A stretch of 64,000 nt of DNA, from the NCBI GenBank assembly GCA_036346275.1, contig CM070728.1, positions 24,452,723-24,516,722 of the forward strand, read 5' to 3'. Below the pieces are notes generated by a model. That model was given only the letters and a program-made list of their open reading frames with translations. It was not told where the DNA came from and did not search any database. This DNA is from Otatea glauca (lineage: Eukaryota > Streptophyta > Magnoliopsida > Poales > Poaceae). Both the position numbers and the translations under genes were made by a program. This document shows positions 1-11,710 of the stretch, piece after piece. The first letter of the stretch is position 1. Each line of letters opens with the position of its first letter.

Positions 1-78
1 TCATACGAGGTGCCTGGCAAGTTCATTCTCGAGCTCGACGCCGATCCACTGGCCACTGCATCGATGGAGACAACCACA
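1..78 (+). CDS. possible 3' part of an exon cut by the window edge
   Basis: Frame 1 is open from the first base and reads a plausible peptide (SYEVPGKFILELDADPLAT...). It meets a donor-like ACA|GTACGT at about 78/79 and then becomes stop-rich. I do not recognise the family. It could be chance, since only 26 codons are visible and no acceptor is in the window. Confidence 0.2.
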
Positions 79-628
79 GTACGTACCACTTGCAAATGCA
101 TGCCATTTCTAGGTTATGTTTGGCATTGCAGTGAATCATGATAATCTCCTTTGGCGAAATCTTTTTCAGATATTTTTGCGTTTGGTTACCTACTAGTTTT
201 AAAACCAAGTCGCGATTTGTGAATGGAGAGGTTGTTGTGCTCCAAATGACAGAACGTTGTATAAGGGGAGGAGTTACCATCGGAAAACACCGAATTTGTT
301 GAACTTAATCTGATTTGCCAAACAGAGTCCTACTAGATATTTTTCTTAACTGCTTTTCCGCAACAGCTTTGCCCACAACACAGCAACCACGAAGTACCTT
401 GGCTTAGCTACGTTTCTAAACCGTCTCTCCGTGTAAACTCACGTGTGAAATTTGCGTACAAATTTTTGAAAGTTCTCAAGATGTAGACCTTGAGATAGAT
501 GAAGTTGACCAGCTGCAACAAATAAGATCACGTGGCAGTACCACGATGACGTACATACTTGTAGTACTTCTATACATCATCTTCTAATGCAAATTATATA
601 AATTTTAAAATAAATAAAGAAGTAAATA
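79..628. other. non-coding stretch, nothing recognised
   Basis: AT-rich sequence without a convincing ORF, repeat or RNA gene. It ends at the TA target site of the Stowaway MITE. Confidence 0.5.
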
Positions 629-910
629 CTCCCTCCGTTGATAAATATAAGGCGTATTTTAACTTGGCACAAGGATTAAGGTTATGGTGAAATTGAGGAA
701 GACATAAGAGAAAATGACTTACATATCCCTCTTAATTGTCTTGAAAGATAAGAGATAATACTTTGTGTAGGTGGTAATGAATAAATGCATATGGTTGAGA
801 GAGAATAAATAAAGGTATATGTGGAAAGACTCATTAAATCTTTATGTACGTTTTATATTTTTCAACAAGATCATTCAAACTATAGGCGTTATATTTGTCA
901 ACGAAGGGAG
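629..910. mobile_element. Stowaway (Tc1/mariner) MITE
   Basis: The 282-bp element starts CTCCCTCCGTTGATAAATAT and its other end, reverse-complemented, starts CTCCCTTCGTTGACAAATAT. It is flanked by TA at 627-628 and 911-912. These are the hallmarks of grass Stowaway MITEs. It has no coding capacity. Confidence 0.9.
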
Positions 911-912
911 TA

Positions 913-1298
913 ATAATCATCTACCTTTAATTTATATTTTAATATTTATACCATATTTACATGGGCCTCTCCCTTCCTCCTTCGGGACGTGTGTACGTTG
1001 TTGGGCTGAGCTAGCCGTGACACGGTGCCGTTAATCCGATCGGCGTCTCGACTAGCGTCCATCGTTTCGGCCCCGTCCGCGCGAACGGAAACCAACCGCT
1101 GGCCCGTCGGCCGTTGGTCTGTCCTCCCTCGGGCCGCGCGCGCGGGTCGCGGTGATTACTCGGGCGCGCGTTGCTTACAGTTGGAGTAGGCCTCCGTTGA
1201 GTTTGCAGTGGGAGTGGATGCCTGTAATTGAGCCGGTAGAGCCAGGCTTTCTATATCTCTATTCGGCTAACATTATCAAATTTAAGCTTGGTTGGACG
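913..1298. other. GC-rich flank of the Copia insertion
   Basis: AT-rich MITE sequence gives way to a GC-rich stretch at 1030-1190 with CGCGCG runs. No ORF or family was recognised. The last five bases, GGACG at 1294-1298, are the Copia target-site duplication. Confidence 0.4.
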
Positions 1299-1526
1299 TG
1301 TTAAGGAACCTCGTTATCGAATAGTCCGGGGTTTCCGAACAGATCTGAATTGGAGAACAGAAAAAAAGAGAGACACGTGTTTAGGGAGAGCAACAGCGGA
1401 AATTCTTTATTGCTAATGATTACTTGTACATTAGGGGGGACCCTCCTCCTCCTTTTATAGCGCTCATCCAGGGTTTAGGCTAAGGGACCAGTATGGGTCT
1501 TCATGGGCCATCAGGGTTTCCCAACA
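1299..1526 (-). repeat. 3' LTR of the Copia element
   Basis: 228 bp, about 97% identical by eye to the right-hand LTR. It is preceded (on the minus strand) by a purine-rich tract at 1527-1541 fitting the plus-strand primer site. Confidence 0.93.
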
Positions 1527-1772
1527 CTCCCCCTTGGGCCCTTTGCCGCGAGATGCATATGCCTCATTAAAACTCCAGAAAAACCCAGTGGGAAAAATAC
1601 TTGGAGAAAGAGTACATAGCATACGCTTACTATGTTGCACGAATTGCCTCGTTAAAACCTTATGTAAGAAAATTTCATGAAAAAATTGCTAAGGAAAAAG
1701 AGTACAATTCTCCCAACTTCAATTGCTAATCTTCGAGATTCATGTTGGGTATTCATAATTCATCTTCGAGAT

Positions 1773-3522
1773 TCATGTGGGAGTATGTGAAATATCTCCC
1801 CCTGAAATCTGCACTTCTCTAAGTCTCATCATCCCAATTCCTTTTACGCACCTTTCAAAGGTAGATGCTGGGAGTGATTTAGTGAACAAATCTGCAAGAT
1901 TTTCACATGACTTAGTATGCAATATCTTGATCTCGTTCATCTTATGCAATTCGTGAGCAAAGAAGAACTTGGGATTGATATGTTTCGTGAGATTGCTCTT
2001 CACATAACCCATTTGTGCTTGAGCAACACAAGCTGCATTATCTTCATAAATTATCGTGGGAGTTTGCTCAATGTTCAAACCACATGACTTCTGGATGTGG
2101 TGAACCATTCTTCTGAGCCATGCACATTCACGAGATGCTTCATACAAAGCGATGATTTTCGAGTGGTTTGTCGACGTCGAGACGAGAGTCTGCTTAAACG
2201 ACTTCCAAAAATTGCTGTTCCTCCACATAGAAAAACATAGCGGTTTGGGACTTGCCGATATCTGGTCCGATAAATACCCAAACATCTGCATAGCCAACCA
2301 AATTCAATTCATTGTTTCTTCTGAAAAACAGACTGAGGTCTTTGCTTCCTTGGAGGTAACGGAAGATGTCCTTGATCCCTTTCCAATGCCTTTTGGTGGG
2401 TTGTGCCTCGCATCGAGCTAGCAAATTCACGGCGAACACAATGTCCGGCCAGTGCTATTCGCAAGGTACATGGCGCTCCAAGCGCACTCGATATGGGAAT
2501 TCTGCTCCCAAGACTTCCTCCCCTCTTCTTTAAGTCCAGTATGGGTCTAGGTGCGCTTGGAGTGACCTTGACCATTGGAGTCTTCGCAGGATATGCTTTT
2601 TCAAATCCAAACCTTTCCAACACTTTCTGCGTGTAGGTTGATTGATGTACCAAGATTCCTCCTTGGACATGTTCAAGCCGCAAGCCTAAACAAAACTTGG
2701 TTTTACCTAAATCCTTCATTTCAAACTCGGACTTCAAATATGAGCATGCTTCTTCAATTTCTTCATCCGTCCCAATGATGTTCAAGTCATCTACATAGAC
2801 GGAGATTATCTGAGAATCCATTCGGGATCATTGTATAAACACACATGGACAATCTTCATTGTTTGTGTAGCCTTTCTTGCGACAAAGTCACTCAGCGATT
2901 GTACCACATTCTTCTGATCGCTTCACCCATACGGTGATTTCTCCCATTTCACACTGCATGTGTTTCTATTTGCTCCGTCTTGGCTCGGGATAGGAATTCC
3001 TTCCGGTACTTTCATGTATATCTCCGAATCCAAGTTTCCATACAAGTATACTGTGACAACATCCATTAGCTTCATTCTCAACTTCAAGTTGACTGCCATT
3101 GAGATCAAATATCTAAAGGTAATTCCTCCTATGACCGGAGAATAGGTTTCTTCATAATCAACTCGAGGACGTTGAGTGAAACCTTGAGCTACAAGCCTTG
3201 CTTTGTACCTTACAACTTCGTTGTTTTCATTCCTCTTCCGAACAAAGACCCATTTGTGACCTACAGGGTTTATATGGGGAGGTGTGCGGCATACGGGCCC
3301 AAACACCTCTCTCTTGTTCAGAGAGACTAACTCTGTAGTGATTGTCTTTTTCCATTCTTCCCAATCTAGCCTTTTCTTGCACTCTGCGAGAGATGTAGGC
3401 TCGGGATCATGATCAATGATCGAGGCAATCTTCTTTGCAAAGTATGCATCAACGTTGACTGTTGCTCTATTCAGGGATTCTCCTGTTATTACAAAGTTTA
3501 TGGCCATTTCTTCATGGGGCAT
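1773..3522 (-). pseudogene. Copia reverse transcriptase / RNase H remnant
   Basis: The RT fingers motif (GHKWVFVRKRNENNEVVRYK) is at 3195-3260, and the catalytic YVDDLNIIG is near 2775-2800. The RNase H portion has the typical segment IALYEASRECAWLRR near 2110-2150. Frames break near 2900, 2440 and 2300. The fragment 3512-3865 upstream is the low-conservation linker between integrase and RT. Confidence 0.88.
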
Positions 3523-4052
3523 GCACTTCTACTTGCTCTTCACTGCTTTTCCCTATTGCAGGAGCAAGTTCCTTTAGCTTTTCATCGCCTATGTGTGCGC
3601 ACACATTATTTTCGGCGGCTTCCTGCAGTGGAAGATTCAAGTCTGGAATTGCCTTTCTGTTGGCTTCTTTCAGTGCAGTCTCAACTGCTCCCTTCTTTCC
3701 TTGGGGCATTTTCATGATTGGTTGTGGTAAGTCCTCTCGCTTGATTTTCTCAGACGTCTCCGGTACTTTGGGTTTGAGGAGCGATTTCTGCTCTTTTTCT
3801 TTGAGGCCTCGAGCAGGTTGAGGATACCTTCTATTTTCTTTGGTATTTCCACCCTCTCGGTGCATTCTTTATGGTACATGCGACTTAACCACGCCCTTGG
3901 ATCACAAAATGATCGGGTAGTTCATTTGCTAAATTCGCAAATCAATTATCTTCGGACTTCTTGATTTGCTTCATTAGTTCGGGGTCATGTGCGGGGATCG
4001 GTGGAATGCCATATGATTTCCGGCATTTTTCATCCAAAGGTTGATTTCCTCC

Positions 4053-5350
4053 CTAATGACGGAAACGATCCTCGTCAAAGATGCAATCAGCGAATCGGGC
4101 TGTATGCAAGTCTCCAGTCATGGGTTCCAAATACCTGATTATGGATGCACTCTCATAACCAACGTATATCCTAGACTTGTGGAGAGGGCCCATTGCAGTC
4201 CGCTGAGAGGGTGGTATAGGTACATATACCATACACCCAAATTTTCTAAGATGGGAGATCTTCGGGATGATCCCGTGCACAAGCTGCATAGGGAATGGAT
4301 GTTGTAGGCCGACGATGCGAAATTGATAAGAGCATTGCGTGCGGGGTGTGTCCCCAACGGTGTTGGGCAAGTTACAACTCTGCAAAAGCGGTGCGGCAAT
4401 GAACTTAATCCTCTTTATTAGTACTACGCTAGTCCATTACGTATATGGACGTGCGGTGCGGAGTGCTCAAGCGCTATCCTGTTTGCGTGCAATAATCATC
4501 AAATGCCTTTGAAGTAAATTCTCTGGCATTGTCCATTCTAATGGACTTCACGCGATGATCAGGGAAAGCATTCTTAATTCTTATGATCTGCGAGATCAGC
4601 TTTGCAAAAGCATGGTTTCTTGTTGACAATAAGCATACATGCGACCATTTCGAGGAAGCATCAATGAGCACCGTAAAGTATCGAAACGACCCTGACAGGG
4701 GCTGAATCGGACCGCAAATATCCCCTGGATGCGTTCCAGGAATGCAGGGATTTCACTTTGCACTTTCATGACAGAGGGTCTAGTTATTAATTTCCCGGTG
4801 GCACATGCAGGGCACACAAAATCTTCATGATTCGGGAAATTTTTAACATTAATACCATGACCTTGTGAGTTGTTCACTATATTTCTCATCATTCTAAGAC
4901 CAGGATGGCCTAATCTACCATGCCATAAAGAAAATAACTCAGAGCTTCTAAAAACAGTCTTCAAGGAAGTATACACTTCGGGTGCATGAATATTCGTGTA
5001 GTACAACCTGATTCATATGAGGACATTTTTCTAATACCATTTTTCCACATACCGCGTGCTTCACAATGCACAAGCATTCTTTGCCATTTTCTTCATTGGT
5101 TTCTACGTGAAAACTATTGGCGCGGATGTCTTTAAAGCTTAAGAGAGTTCGCGTTGATTCAGGGTACAAAAGGGCTTCTTCAATTACCAGAGTTGTACCC
5201 ATAGGCAATATAATAGTGGCTCTTCCTGAGCCGATTACATATGAGTCGCTTCCTACGATCGTAGTAATCTTTCCAGCGTTCTTCGTGATCGACTGGAAAT
5301 ACTTAGACTCTCTTAAGATGGTATTTGTTGTGCCACTATCAACAATGCAT
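4053..5350 (-). pseudogene. Copia protease, GAG-pre-integrase and integrase remnants
   Basis: The protease active-site triplet DSG lies at 5332-5340 in the context VDSGTTNTIL. After a frame change near 4950-5000 comes the GAG-pre-integrase zinc module (LWHGRLGHPG..., then CPACATGK). A second change near 4670 leads to integrase core sequence with MDNAREFTS. The C-terminal integrase region follows at 4053-4385. At least three frame changes make it non-functional as one protein. Confidence 0.85.
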
Positions 5351-5563
5351 ATCTATTTCATTTGGGCGCTACACGATTTCTAGATAAAAGAAATATAATT
5401 CTAATCAGATAGAGGCAAAAACAATCCAAATATTACTTGCAAAATTGAAGAATACTGGAATAAAGAATAAATTGCGTATTTATTCATGAAAGAAGTATGC
5501 TCTTCTAGAGCTTACAATCCATTATTAAAAAAAAACTAACAACCATAATCTAAAGAAAATGCA

Positions 5564-6608
5564 TTAAACAGAATCTGTAAAATATGCATTAATTTCTGCT
5601 TCTATGTCATCGGCAGAAGTTTTCTCTTCATTTGCCATAATAATGACTGCAGCATCGATGTCTAGGCTATTCTGTAAGGATGAGGCAAGTGGGGTGTCTA
5701 CATCCATGACATCATCATCACCGATGTTGGCGAAGTGTGCTTCTGCGGGGGTGTTTTCTTTTGCCTTTCTCTTAGCCTGATATGCGTTGATCACTTCTTT
5801 GGATTCCCGACATATCTTCGACCAATGTCCCCAAGTGCCACATTTGAAGCACGTTTGTTTCTGCTGTCCATACGGCTTGGCGTGCGCCTTTTCTTTGTCA
5901 TCCCTCTTCACAGGGGCTTTGGACTTTCCTTTGGCCTGGGGCCTCTCTTTTCCACCCTGCTTGCCCTTCTTTTTATGTGTGGGCTTTCTCACCTTGTAGC
6001 TATTGGCATTGACTTCTGTGCCAGTGCCTCGTCCAGGTGGCTGCGAGACATAATTCTTGCGTAGAACATCGTCTTGCGATTCCGCAACTTGCATTACATC
6101 AATCAGTTCGCTATACTCCTTGTATGCGTCCTGACGATAGCTGCGTGCACTCTGGATAGCATTAGGGTGGAAGGTAGAGAGGGTTTTCTCAATCTTCTCT
6201 TCATCAGTGATCTTCTTGCCACATAGAGAGATTGGTACAAATTACGTGCAAGGCGAATTGTATTCGCCATCGCTCAAGTCGCAAACCTCAGGCGTACCCA
6301 ATCTTGCTGTGCTTGGGGCAAGATGGTGTACTTGAGCTTTTCGAACCGCTTCTGAAGTGCAGTCCAAAGCTCATGCGCACTCTCTTCAGCCATGTATTCA
6401 TTCTTGAGTGGTGAGAGGTGGTGCCCGAGAAAATGCGAGCTTGATCGTTACGCTCGTGATGAGGTTTTGCGTCCTGCGAGGACCCTAGACCAATCGCGGA
6501 GCGGAGCTTCTTGCCCCTAAGGACGATCTTTACGTCCGATACCCAAGTGAGGTAGTTCTGACCGTGCGGGGCCAGTTCTTCAAACTCACGATTCACAATG
6601 CCAGACAT
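5564..6608 (-). pseudogene. Copia gag remnant
   Basis: It starts at the ATG at 6608 with the typical Copia gag opening (MSGIVNREFEEL...GQNYLTW). Frame changes follow, and it ends in a lysine-rich stretch and a CCHC zinc knuckle, CFKCGTWGHWSKIC, at 5810-5851. The nucleocapsid-type knuckle binds RNA in intact members. Several frameshifts between about 6090 and 6480 break the frame. An upstream in-frame ATG at 6677 is less likely to be the start. Confidence 0.85.
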
Positions 6609-6679
6609 CTGCATGATTTCAAAATTCTGGTTTAGATTACTGCGTGTAATCTGATAGAAAATGGTTGCAAAAAGCATAA

Positions 6680-7679
6680 AGTGCAGAAAAATAAATTCAT
6701 ATGCATTGCATTATATTAAATAAAGCAACGGATACAAAATCCATAAAGAATATTCATAAAAACAGAGAAATAAAGCAATAAAAATTAAAAACAGAGCCAA
6801 ATAAGTCTTCTTGATTTTCTGGCAATTTTTTCAAATTTTCTGCAATTTTTCTGCAATTTTTTTTCTTTTCTTTCTTTTTCTTCTCCTTTCTTTTCTTTTC
6901 TTTCTTCTCTTCCAGCCGAACGGCCGGCTGGGCCTTGCCTTTTGGGCCGCATTTTTTTTTCTCTTTGCGCGTTGGCTCTTGGCCCATTTGGCAGCTCCCT
7001 TCATTAGGCCTTGATCGCTGGTCGGCTGCTTGGCCAAAGCAACAAAACCGCGGCTAGGGTTTCAATCCCACCATGCATGGCGATTTTCGGAGACGACTCT
7101 ATGGAGCAAAACCTTTGGCCGGCCGCGAGCGTGGAAGAAAAAAACGAGGCGGCAGCTTAGGCGCGACGACGGAGCGAGCGGCGGGACCATCGGCGTCGTG
7201 GCTGCGTGGCGGCGACCGAGCCGGGCGACGCTCGAGTCTGTGCGGCGACGCTGCGGGCTCGGAAGCCAAGCGGCAGCCATGCCGTCGCGTGGTCTTGCGG
7301 AAACCGAGGCGGCGGCGTGCGGTAACATCATTCGGGCAACCGGCGGCAAGCGGTCGTGGCGGCGGCGGCGGCCGCCGGCCGGCCGGCAAAGCGAAGCGAG
7401 GCGAACCGGCGGCACGGCTACGCGTCGCGGCGAGGCGACCCACGACCGACGGCTCCGTGTCGAACCCAGGCGGCAGACGCGAAGCGGGCGGGGCGGGCGT
7501 GGCGAAGGCCGGCGCGCGTCTAAGCGGAGGCCGAGGCGGCGCCGAGCGGCGCGCGCCGTCGCGGACCGAGGCGGCCGGCGGGCGCGCCGGCGGGCCGAGG
7601 CGGCCGGATTAAGCGGCGCTGGTCGGCGCCGGGCGCGGACGAGCTTTCAATCGATCTCGGTAGAGCCGTCGCGATAACG
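6680..7679 (-). other. Copia untranslated leader with GC-rich block
   Basis: This 1-kb stretch lies between the 5' LTR and gag. Its half next to gag is polypurine on the minus strand. The LTR-proximal 600 bp (about 7060-7679) is extremely GC-rich, with repeats of CCGCCTCGG. Several overlapping ORFs run through it on both strands, as expected from GC bias. I do not call a gene here. The bases next to the LTR do not match the usual initiator-Met primer site TGGTATCAGAGC. Confidence 0.6.
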
Positions 7680-7907
7680 TGTTAAGGAACCTCGCTATCG
7701 AATAGTCCGGGGTTCCCGAACAGATCTGAATTGGAGAACAGAAAAAGAGAGAGACACGTGTTTAGGGAGAGCAACAGCGGAAATTCTTTATTGCTAATGA
7801 TTACTTGTACATTAGGGGGGACCCCCCTCCTCCTTTTATAGCGCTCATCCAGGGTTTAGGCTAAGGGACCAGCATGGGCCTTCATGAGCCATCAGGGTTT
7901 CCCAACA
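7680..7907 (-). repeat. 5' LTR of the Copia element
   Basis: 228 bp, TG...CA. On the minus strand it carries a TATA-like TATAAAA (reverse complement of 7834-7840) and, about 45 bp downstream, AATAAA (reverse complement of 7787-7792). This gives the expected promoter-then-polyadenylation order of an LTR. Confidence 0.93.
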
Positions 7908-8005
7908 GGACGTTCAGTCCACCGCTTCCGCCTACACCCTTTCAACGAAGTCGTCGCTTTTCTTGGTCCCGACATTCTATCTTTAATAAAGGTTTTTTTT
8001 TTATA

Positions 8006-8188
8006 AACATCACCCGGATGTTTTCTTAGCAAAGAAACATCCAAATTTTGGAGCATTGGATTTGCGGTGAGATCCCTAAGACGTGAAGGGAGGTGGAATT
8101 GTATTTTGATGGATGGCTTGATACTTTGATCTAAAGGTCTAAAATTTGGATGTTTGTAAGAAACAAAATATCCGGATGAAAGCTAGAC
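8006..8188. mobile_element. foldback MITE-like element
   Basis: The left arm 8006-8050 (CCGGATGTTTTC...AAACATCCAAATTTT) is matched by the reverse complement of 8140-8188 (CCGGATATTTTGTTTCTTAC then AAACATCCAAATTTT). This gives imperfect terminal inverted repeats of about 45 bp around a short core with no coding sequence. The target duplication is not clear, so the superfamily is not assigned. Confidence 0.6.
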
Positions 8189-8212
8189 ACTCCTTTTATA
8201 AATTTGGCTCTC

Positions 8213-8434
8213 GTTCGAATGTAATTACAAAAATGACTTTCTCTTTAACCGTGGAAGCATCAGTAAACGACACGTGTCACCTGCCGCGCTTCCGTACCGT
8301 AGAAGAAGGTACCAAGCTATGAGACCTCAATAGCTATAGTGGTTTGAAGAGCTAGTACTAGCTTCCGCGGTGTCGAAGCGTGAGTCAGCACTTTCGCGGT
8401 CGGGAAGGAGGCTATTTTTGTAATTACGTTCGAA
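8213..8434. repeat. inverted-repeat element
   Basis: GTTCGAATGTAATTACAAAA at 8213 is mirrored by the reverse complement of 8410-8434 (TTCGAACGTAATTACAAAAA). The roughly 25-bp arms enclose about 170 bp of GC-richer unique sequence. This looks like a second small non-coding element lying next to the foldback MITE. Confidence 0.5.
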
Positions 8435-8439
8435 AAAAG

Positions 8440-11024
8440 ATTTAAATTGCAAAACAAAAAAAAGTTTGTCAAAAGTTTAAGAAAAGTGATAGGTTTCCGT
8501 TTCAGCTATGGCGCACTGGGATCTGATTGAACTCTGATGAACTGGATCGAGAGGTACCGTTGATCGTAACTGTCCTACGCAAAAATGTGTGTGAATTATT
8601 TGCTAGCACCGTTGATCGTACCGGTCAGTGGTCGTTACTGTCGAGGAAGAAGGCCGACAAGACCTACTTGTTTTTACGAGATAACAACGGGCTCATACAC
8701 ACCGCTGTACACACGTGAGTGCGCCGTTAATTAGGACGTGTTGTATTCAGAGTGAACGGTTTCGACAAGAATCTTGGAGGAGCTATACATTTCTTGCAAA
8801 GTTTTGTGAAACTCATGCGCTTCAAATGGCCCCTTATGGTTTCCTAACAAAGCTCCTCGTGCTGCTTAATTCGAATCAGAAAGTATGCCTTTGTTCAGTC
8901 TGTGAGCCTTCTCTGGCTGCATTTTCCTGCCTCGGTATCTTCTCGTGTTTCAGCGACTGGAATGATTTCTGTTCAGTTCATGAGGTTGGCCGGTTTATCA
9001 GGTTGGTGCAACGATAACATGTCAACATGCATTCTGAGCATGATTGATTTTGATCAGCGGCGATCCCCCCTAAAAAAATTTATCAGTTCCACTTTGAAGA
9101 ATTCGACCATTCCATGGATGGTAGGTGGAGCTCCAGTGCAGCAGTACTATAGCGCAGCACCCATTATTTACTCGCTCTAAGCTCGATCGTAGTTGGTTGG
9201 TGTGCGTTGTTCTTATTCCAGCAAGTCTTGGGGAGTTGTTGGCTCGCATAGTCGCATGCATACGTCGTGGACTATTGCGGGCGATTCCACGGTACGATGA
9301 AAAGCTCCATGCCCAGTGAGATGATCACTCCTGCAGAAACTAAATTTTGACGGCCGTCAAACGAAGAAGAAACGGAGGAGGAATGCGTCATGCCGTTGAC
9401 AACAAGTGCTGCATGATCAGCCATCGAATCCTTTTGTTTTTGTTTTTTTGTTTTTGGAAAACAGAATCGACCATCGAAGCTACGACAATGATTGCAGGTG
9501 ACACTTGTGTCACGCCTGTGTTGTCCACGGAAGAAAGTAGTGAAGAAGCAGGGGAAGATACGGCTCATGAGTTGGATGCGAAGAATTACGAGGCTGCTCA
9601 TGCAACTAATGGGGTTGAGAGAGTGACATGTGGGGTCCAGTGCAAGTGTGTACTGCACACTGGGTATGAGAACCAGGAGGCCCACGTGGCATTAGCTAAA
9701 ATGAAATGGAATTCTAATTCCCCTCTACTGTTCTTCTTCTCCAAGTTCCCCAATCTATTTCTTTCTTCTTCCTTCATGATTCTATCCGATTTTCTATTTG
9801 ATTCGTCTGGTTTGATCTCACATCGTCGCGAACCAAAAACCGGCGGTCAGGTCTCGGCGACTTCACCGGCGACGGCAACCTGCGCCGTATTTCCCGTGTT
9901 CGTCACTGCAGAGCTGTTACATTGAAAAAGAGTTCAAAAGACATGGATTAGATTAGTTGATGAAAGAAAAAATATATATATAAACGATCAAACTTTACCA
10001 ACCATATCTAGTCGTAAGGGTTAGGTTTGGTGTCTAGTTCGAGGGGGCGGTAGAGAGTCCTACTGAGTTTGTTGCCTCTGCATTAAGTAGGGCCCTGCCT
10101 GTCTGATGACACCCTCTTATCACCACACAAAAAAAAACAAAAAAAAAAACAAACAAACTACCCCTCTTGTACCTTCTCTTACTTCCACTCATCAACATCT
10201 TTGTTAATTAGCTTTTCACATAAAAATTAGTGCAGCAAGAGATTACCAAAGGTGCTAGGCGAGCAGCAAGAGTAGTCTTAGAGAAGTTACAATAATTAAC
10301 TAAACATTCGTGTATTCATCTAGTACGATAACTGTTTCTAAAAGTTATCTCTAGAAAAACACTAAAACATTTAATTTAGTCATTCAACAGTAACTTTATC
10401 TGTAGGGTTATTAACAAAACATTAACTTCAACACTAACAGTCGCTCGTGGTGACTCTAACACAGGCTTTTGGTTGGCTATAGTATGTTGTTTCCCGTATG
10501 ATGCTGACTACTAAATAAAAGTTGATTTTTTTCTCTCTACTCTTTTCTCACTTTTTCATATAGAACAAAACTGATATGTACATATTAATAATAAGTTGAG
10601 ATGGTTTTATTATAGCCGTCCTTACCGATCGATACGCATGAATCATGCAGCGCTGTCTCCGAAGTATTAAATAGGTGAAAGGTGAGATTACAAGGAAGCA
10701 CGAGATGGAACTTTAGCGTGCATGCCAGTGCTGTGGTTAGGGACGAGGTTCTTTCGAGCAACACGTTTACTAGCCCCTAGATAGATAGCTAATCTTGATT
10801 ACCAACTTCGACTGGCTTACTTGCCCTCGCCTTAATTAACTAGTTTTAGCAGCTCACAGGATGATCATCACGGGGATGCATGCTCGTTAATCGGCGTTGT
10901 AAGGCCAACTGTTGCTTGGTTCAACTGGTGTGGCGCGCGTCTGGTTTTCTTCTGGTTACAGAAGGCCATTAATTATTCAATTCCCATCAGTTGCATGTTA
11001 GACGCATATTTGTGTGGAATTTCC

Positions 11025-11026
<2 letters not shown>
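8440..11026. other. non-coding stretch
   Basis: Open frames here (for example 9356-9925 on +) lack homology that I recognise, and codon use is not gene-like. The segment 9700-9900 looks like a pyrimidine-rich leader but no exon follows. An A-rich tract (10127-10158) and AT-rich DNA fill the rest. Confidence 0.4.

Positions 11027-11103
<77 letters not shown>
11027..11103. repeat. (TA)n microsatellite
   Basis: About 38 uninterrupted TA units. It is likely polymorphic in length and can fold on itself. Confidence 0.97.
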
Positions 11104-11106
<3 letters not shown>

Positions 11107-11251
11107 CTAGTAGCACCTTGATGTAAGCCTTAGAATAACTATGTTAACCAACTCGCGTCTATCGAAAAAACATATATATATATGATCTAGTAGCACCTTG
11201 ATGTAAGCCTTAGAATAACTATGTTAACCAACTCGCGTCTATCGAAAAAAC
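11101..11251 (+). repeat. 80-bp tandem duplication containing a TA tract
   Basis: The 71 bases at 11101-11171 recur identically at 11181-11251. A short TA run (11173-11180) separates the copies. The period is 80 bp and I saw no mismatch by eye, so the duplication is recent. Confidence 0.95.
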
Positions 11252-11419
11252 AGTGGCATAATGTCACATACTCACATCAGGCCAAGACCAAAGAAATGCT
11301 ACGAAGGTAGACACTAAACAAGGAGCAAAACAGGTATTTAGAGAGAACTAGATGAGTTACCATGGCGTGCCACGTCGCAACCGCTGTTTCCCACATAAAA
11401 AAATGGCTAGTTTTTTTAA

Positions 11420-11585
11420 AAAAAGGACAAAAAAGGAACTAAACGTAATGTTTTAAAAGGCAAAAAGATATAAACGTAATATATCTTTTTTCCAAAAAAG
11501 GACCTAAGACTAACATTTTTTCCCGAAAAAAGGATCTAAACATAGTTTTTTTTCAAAAAAGGACGTAAGCGTAATTTTTTTCCCT
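11420..11585. repeat. degenerate ~35-bp tandem array
   Basis: About five units of the form AAAAAAGGACnTAAnCGTAAT followed by T-rich sequence. Spacing is irregular and there are substitutions throughout. Confidence 0.75.
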
Positions 11586-11652
11586 GCTCGGTTCAAGCCG
11601 ACCCAAACCGCGAGCCAAGCCGGCGTCGAGCCAGCTCAAATGCACGGGAGGC

Positions 11653-11710
11653 CAGTATTCCTTCTATCTTTAATGAAGGTACAGTATTCCTTCTATCTTT
11701 AATGAAGGTA
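11653..11710 (+). repeat. 29-bp direct tandem duplication
   Basis: CAGTATTCCTTCTATCTTTA plus nine more bases occurs twice head to tail (11653-11681 and 11682-11710) without mismatch. Confidence 0.95.

Larger units (their letters stand above)
1299..7907 (-). mobile_element. complete but decayed Ty1/Copia LTR retrotransposon
   Basis: A 6.6-kb element lies on the minus strand between two 228-bp LTRs that begin TG and end CA. It is flanked by the 5-bp duplication GGACG at 1294-1298 and 7908-7912. Internal fragments occur in Copia order when read right to left: gag with a zinc knuckle, protease DSG, GAG-pre-integrase, integrase, reverse transcriptase and RNase H. A polypurine tract (AAGGGGGAG on the minus strand) abuts the left LTR, which is therefore the 3' LTR. 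The reading frame is broken repeatedly by shifts and stops, so the copy is non-autonomous now. By eye the LTRs differ at about seven sites, which implies an old but not ancient insertion. Confidence 0.95.

Noticed and set aside
7030..7677. 215-codon + strand open frame over the Copia leader
   Set aside because: It has no recognisable domain, is arginine-rich because of GC bias, overlaps frames on both strands and lies antisense inside the retroelement leader.
9356..9925. Possible gene in the 9.3-9.9 kb region
   Set aside because: The reading frame contains no recognisable domain, has low-complexity T-rich parts and no supporting splice structure.
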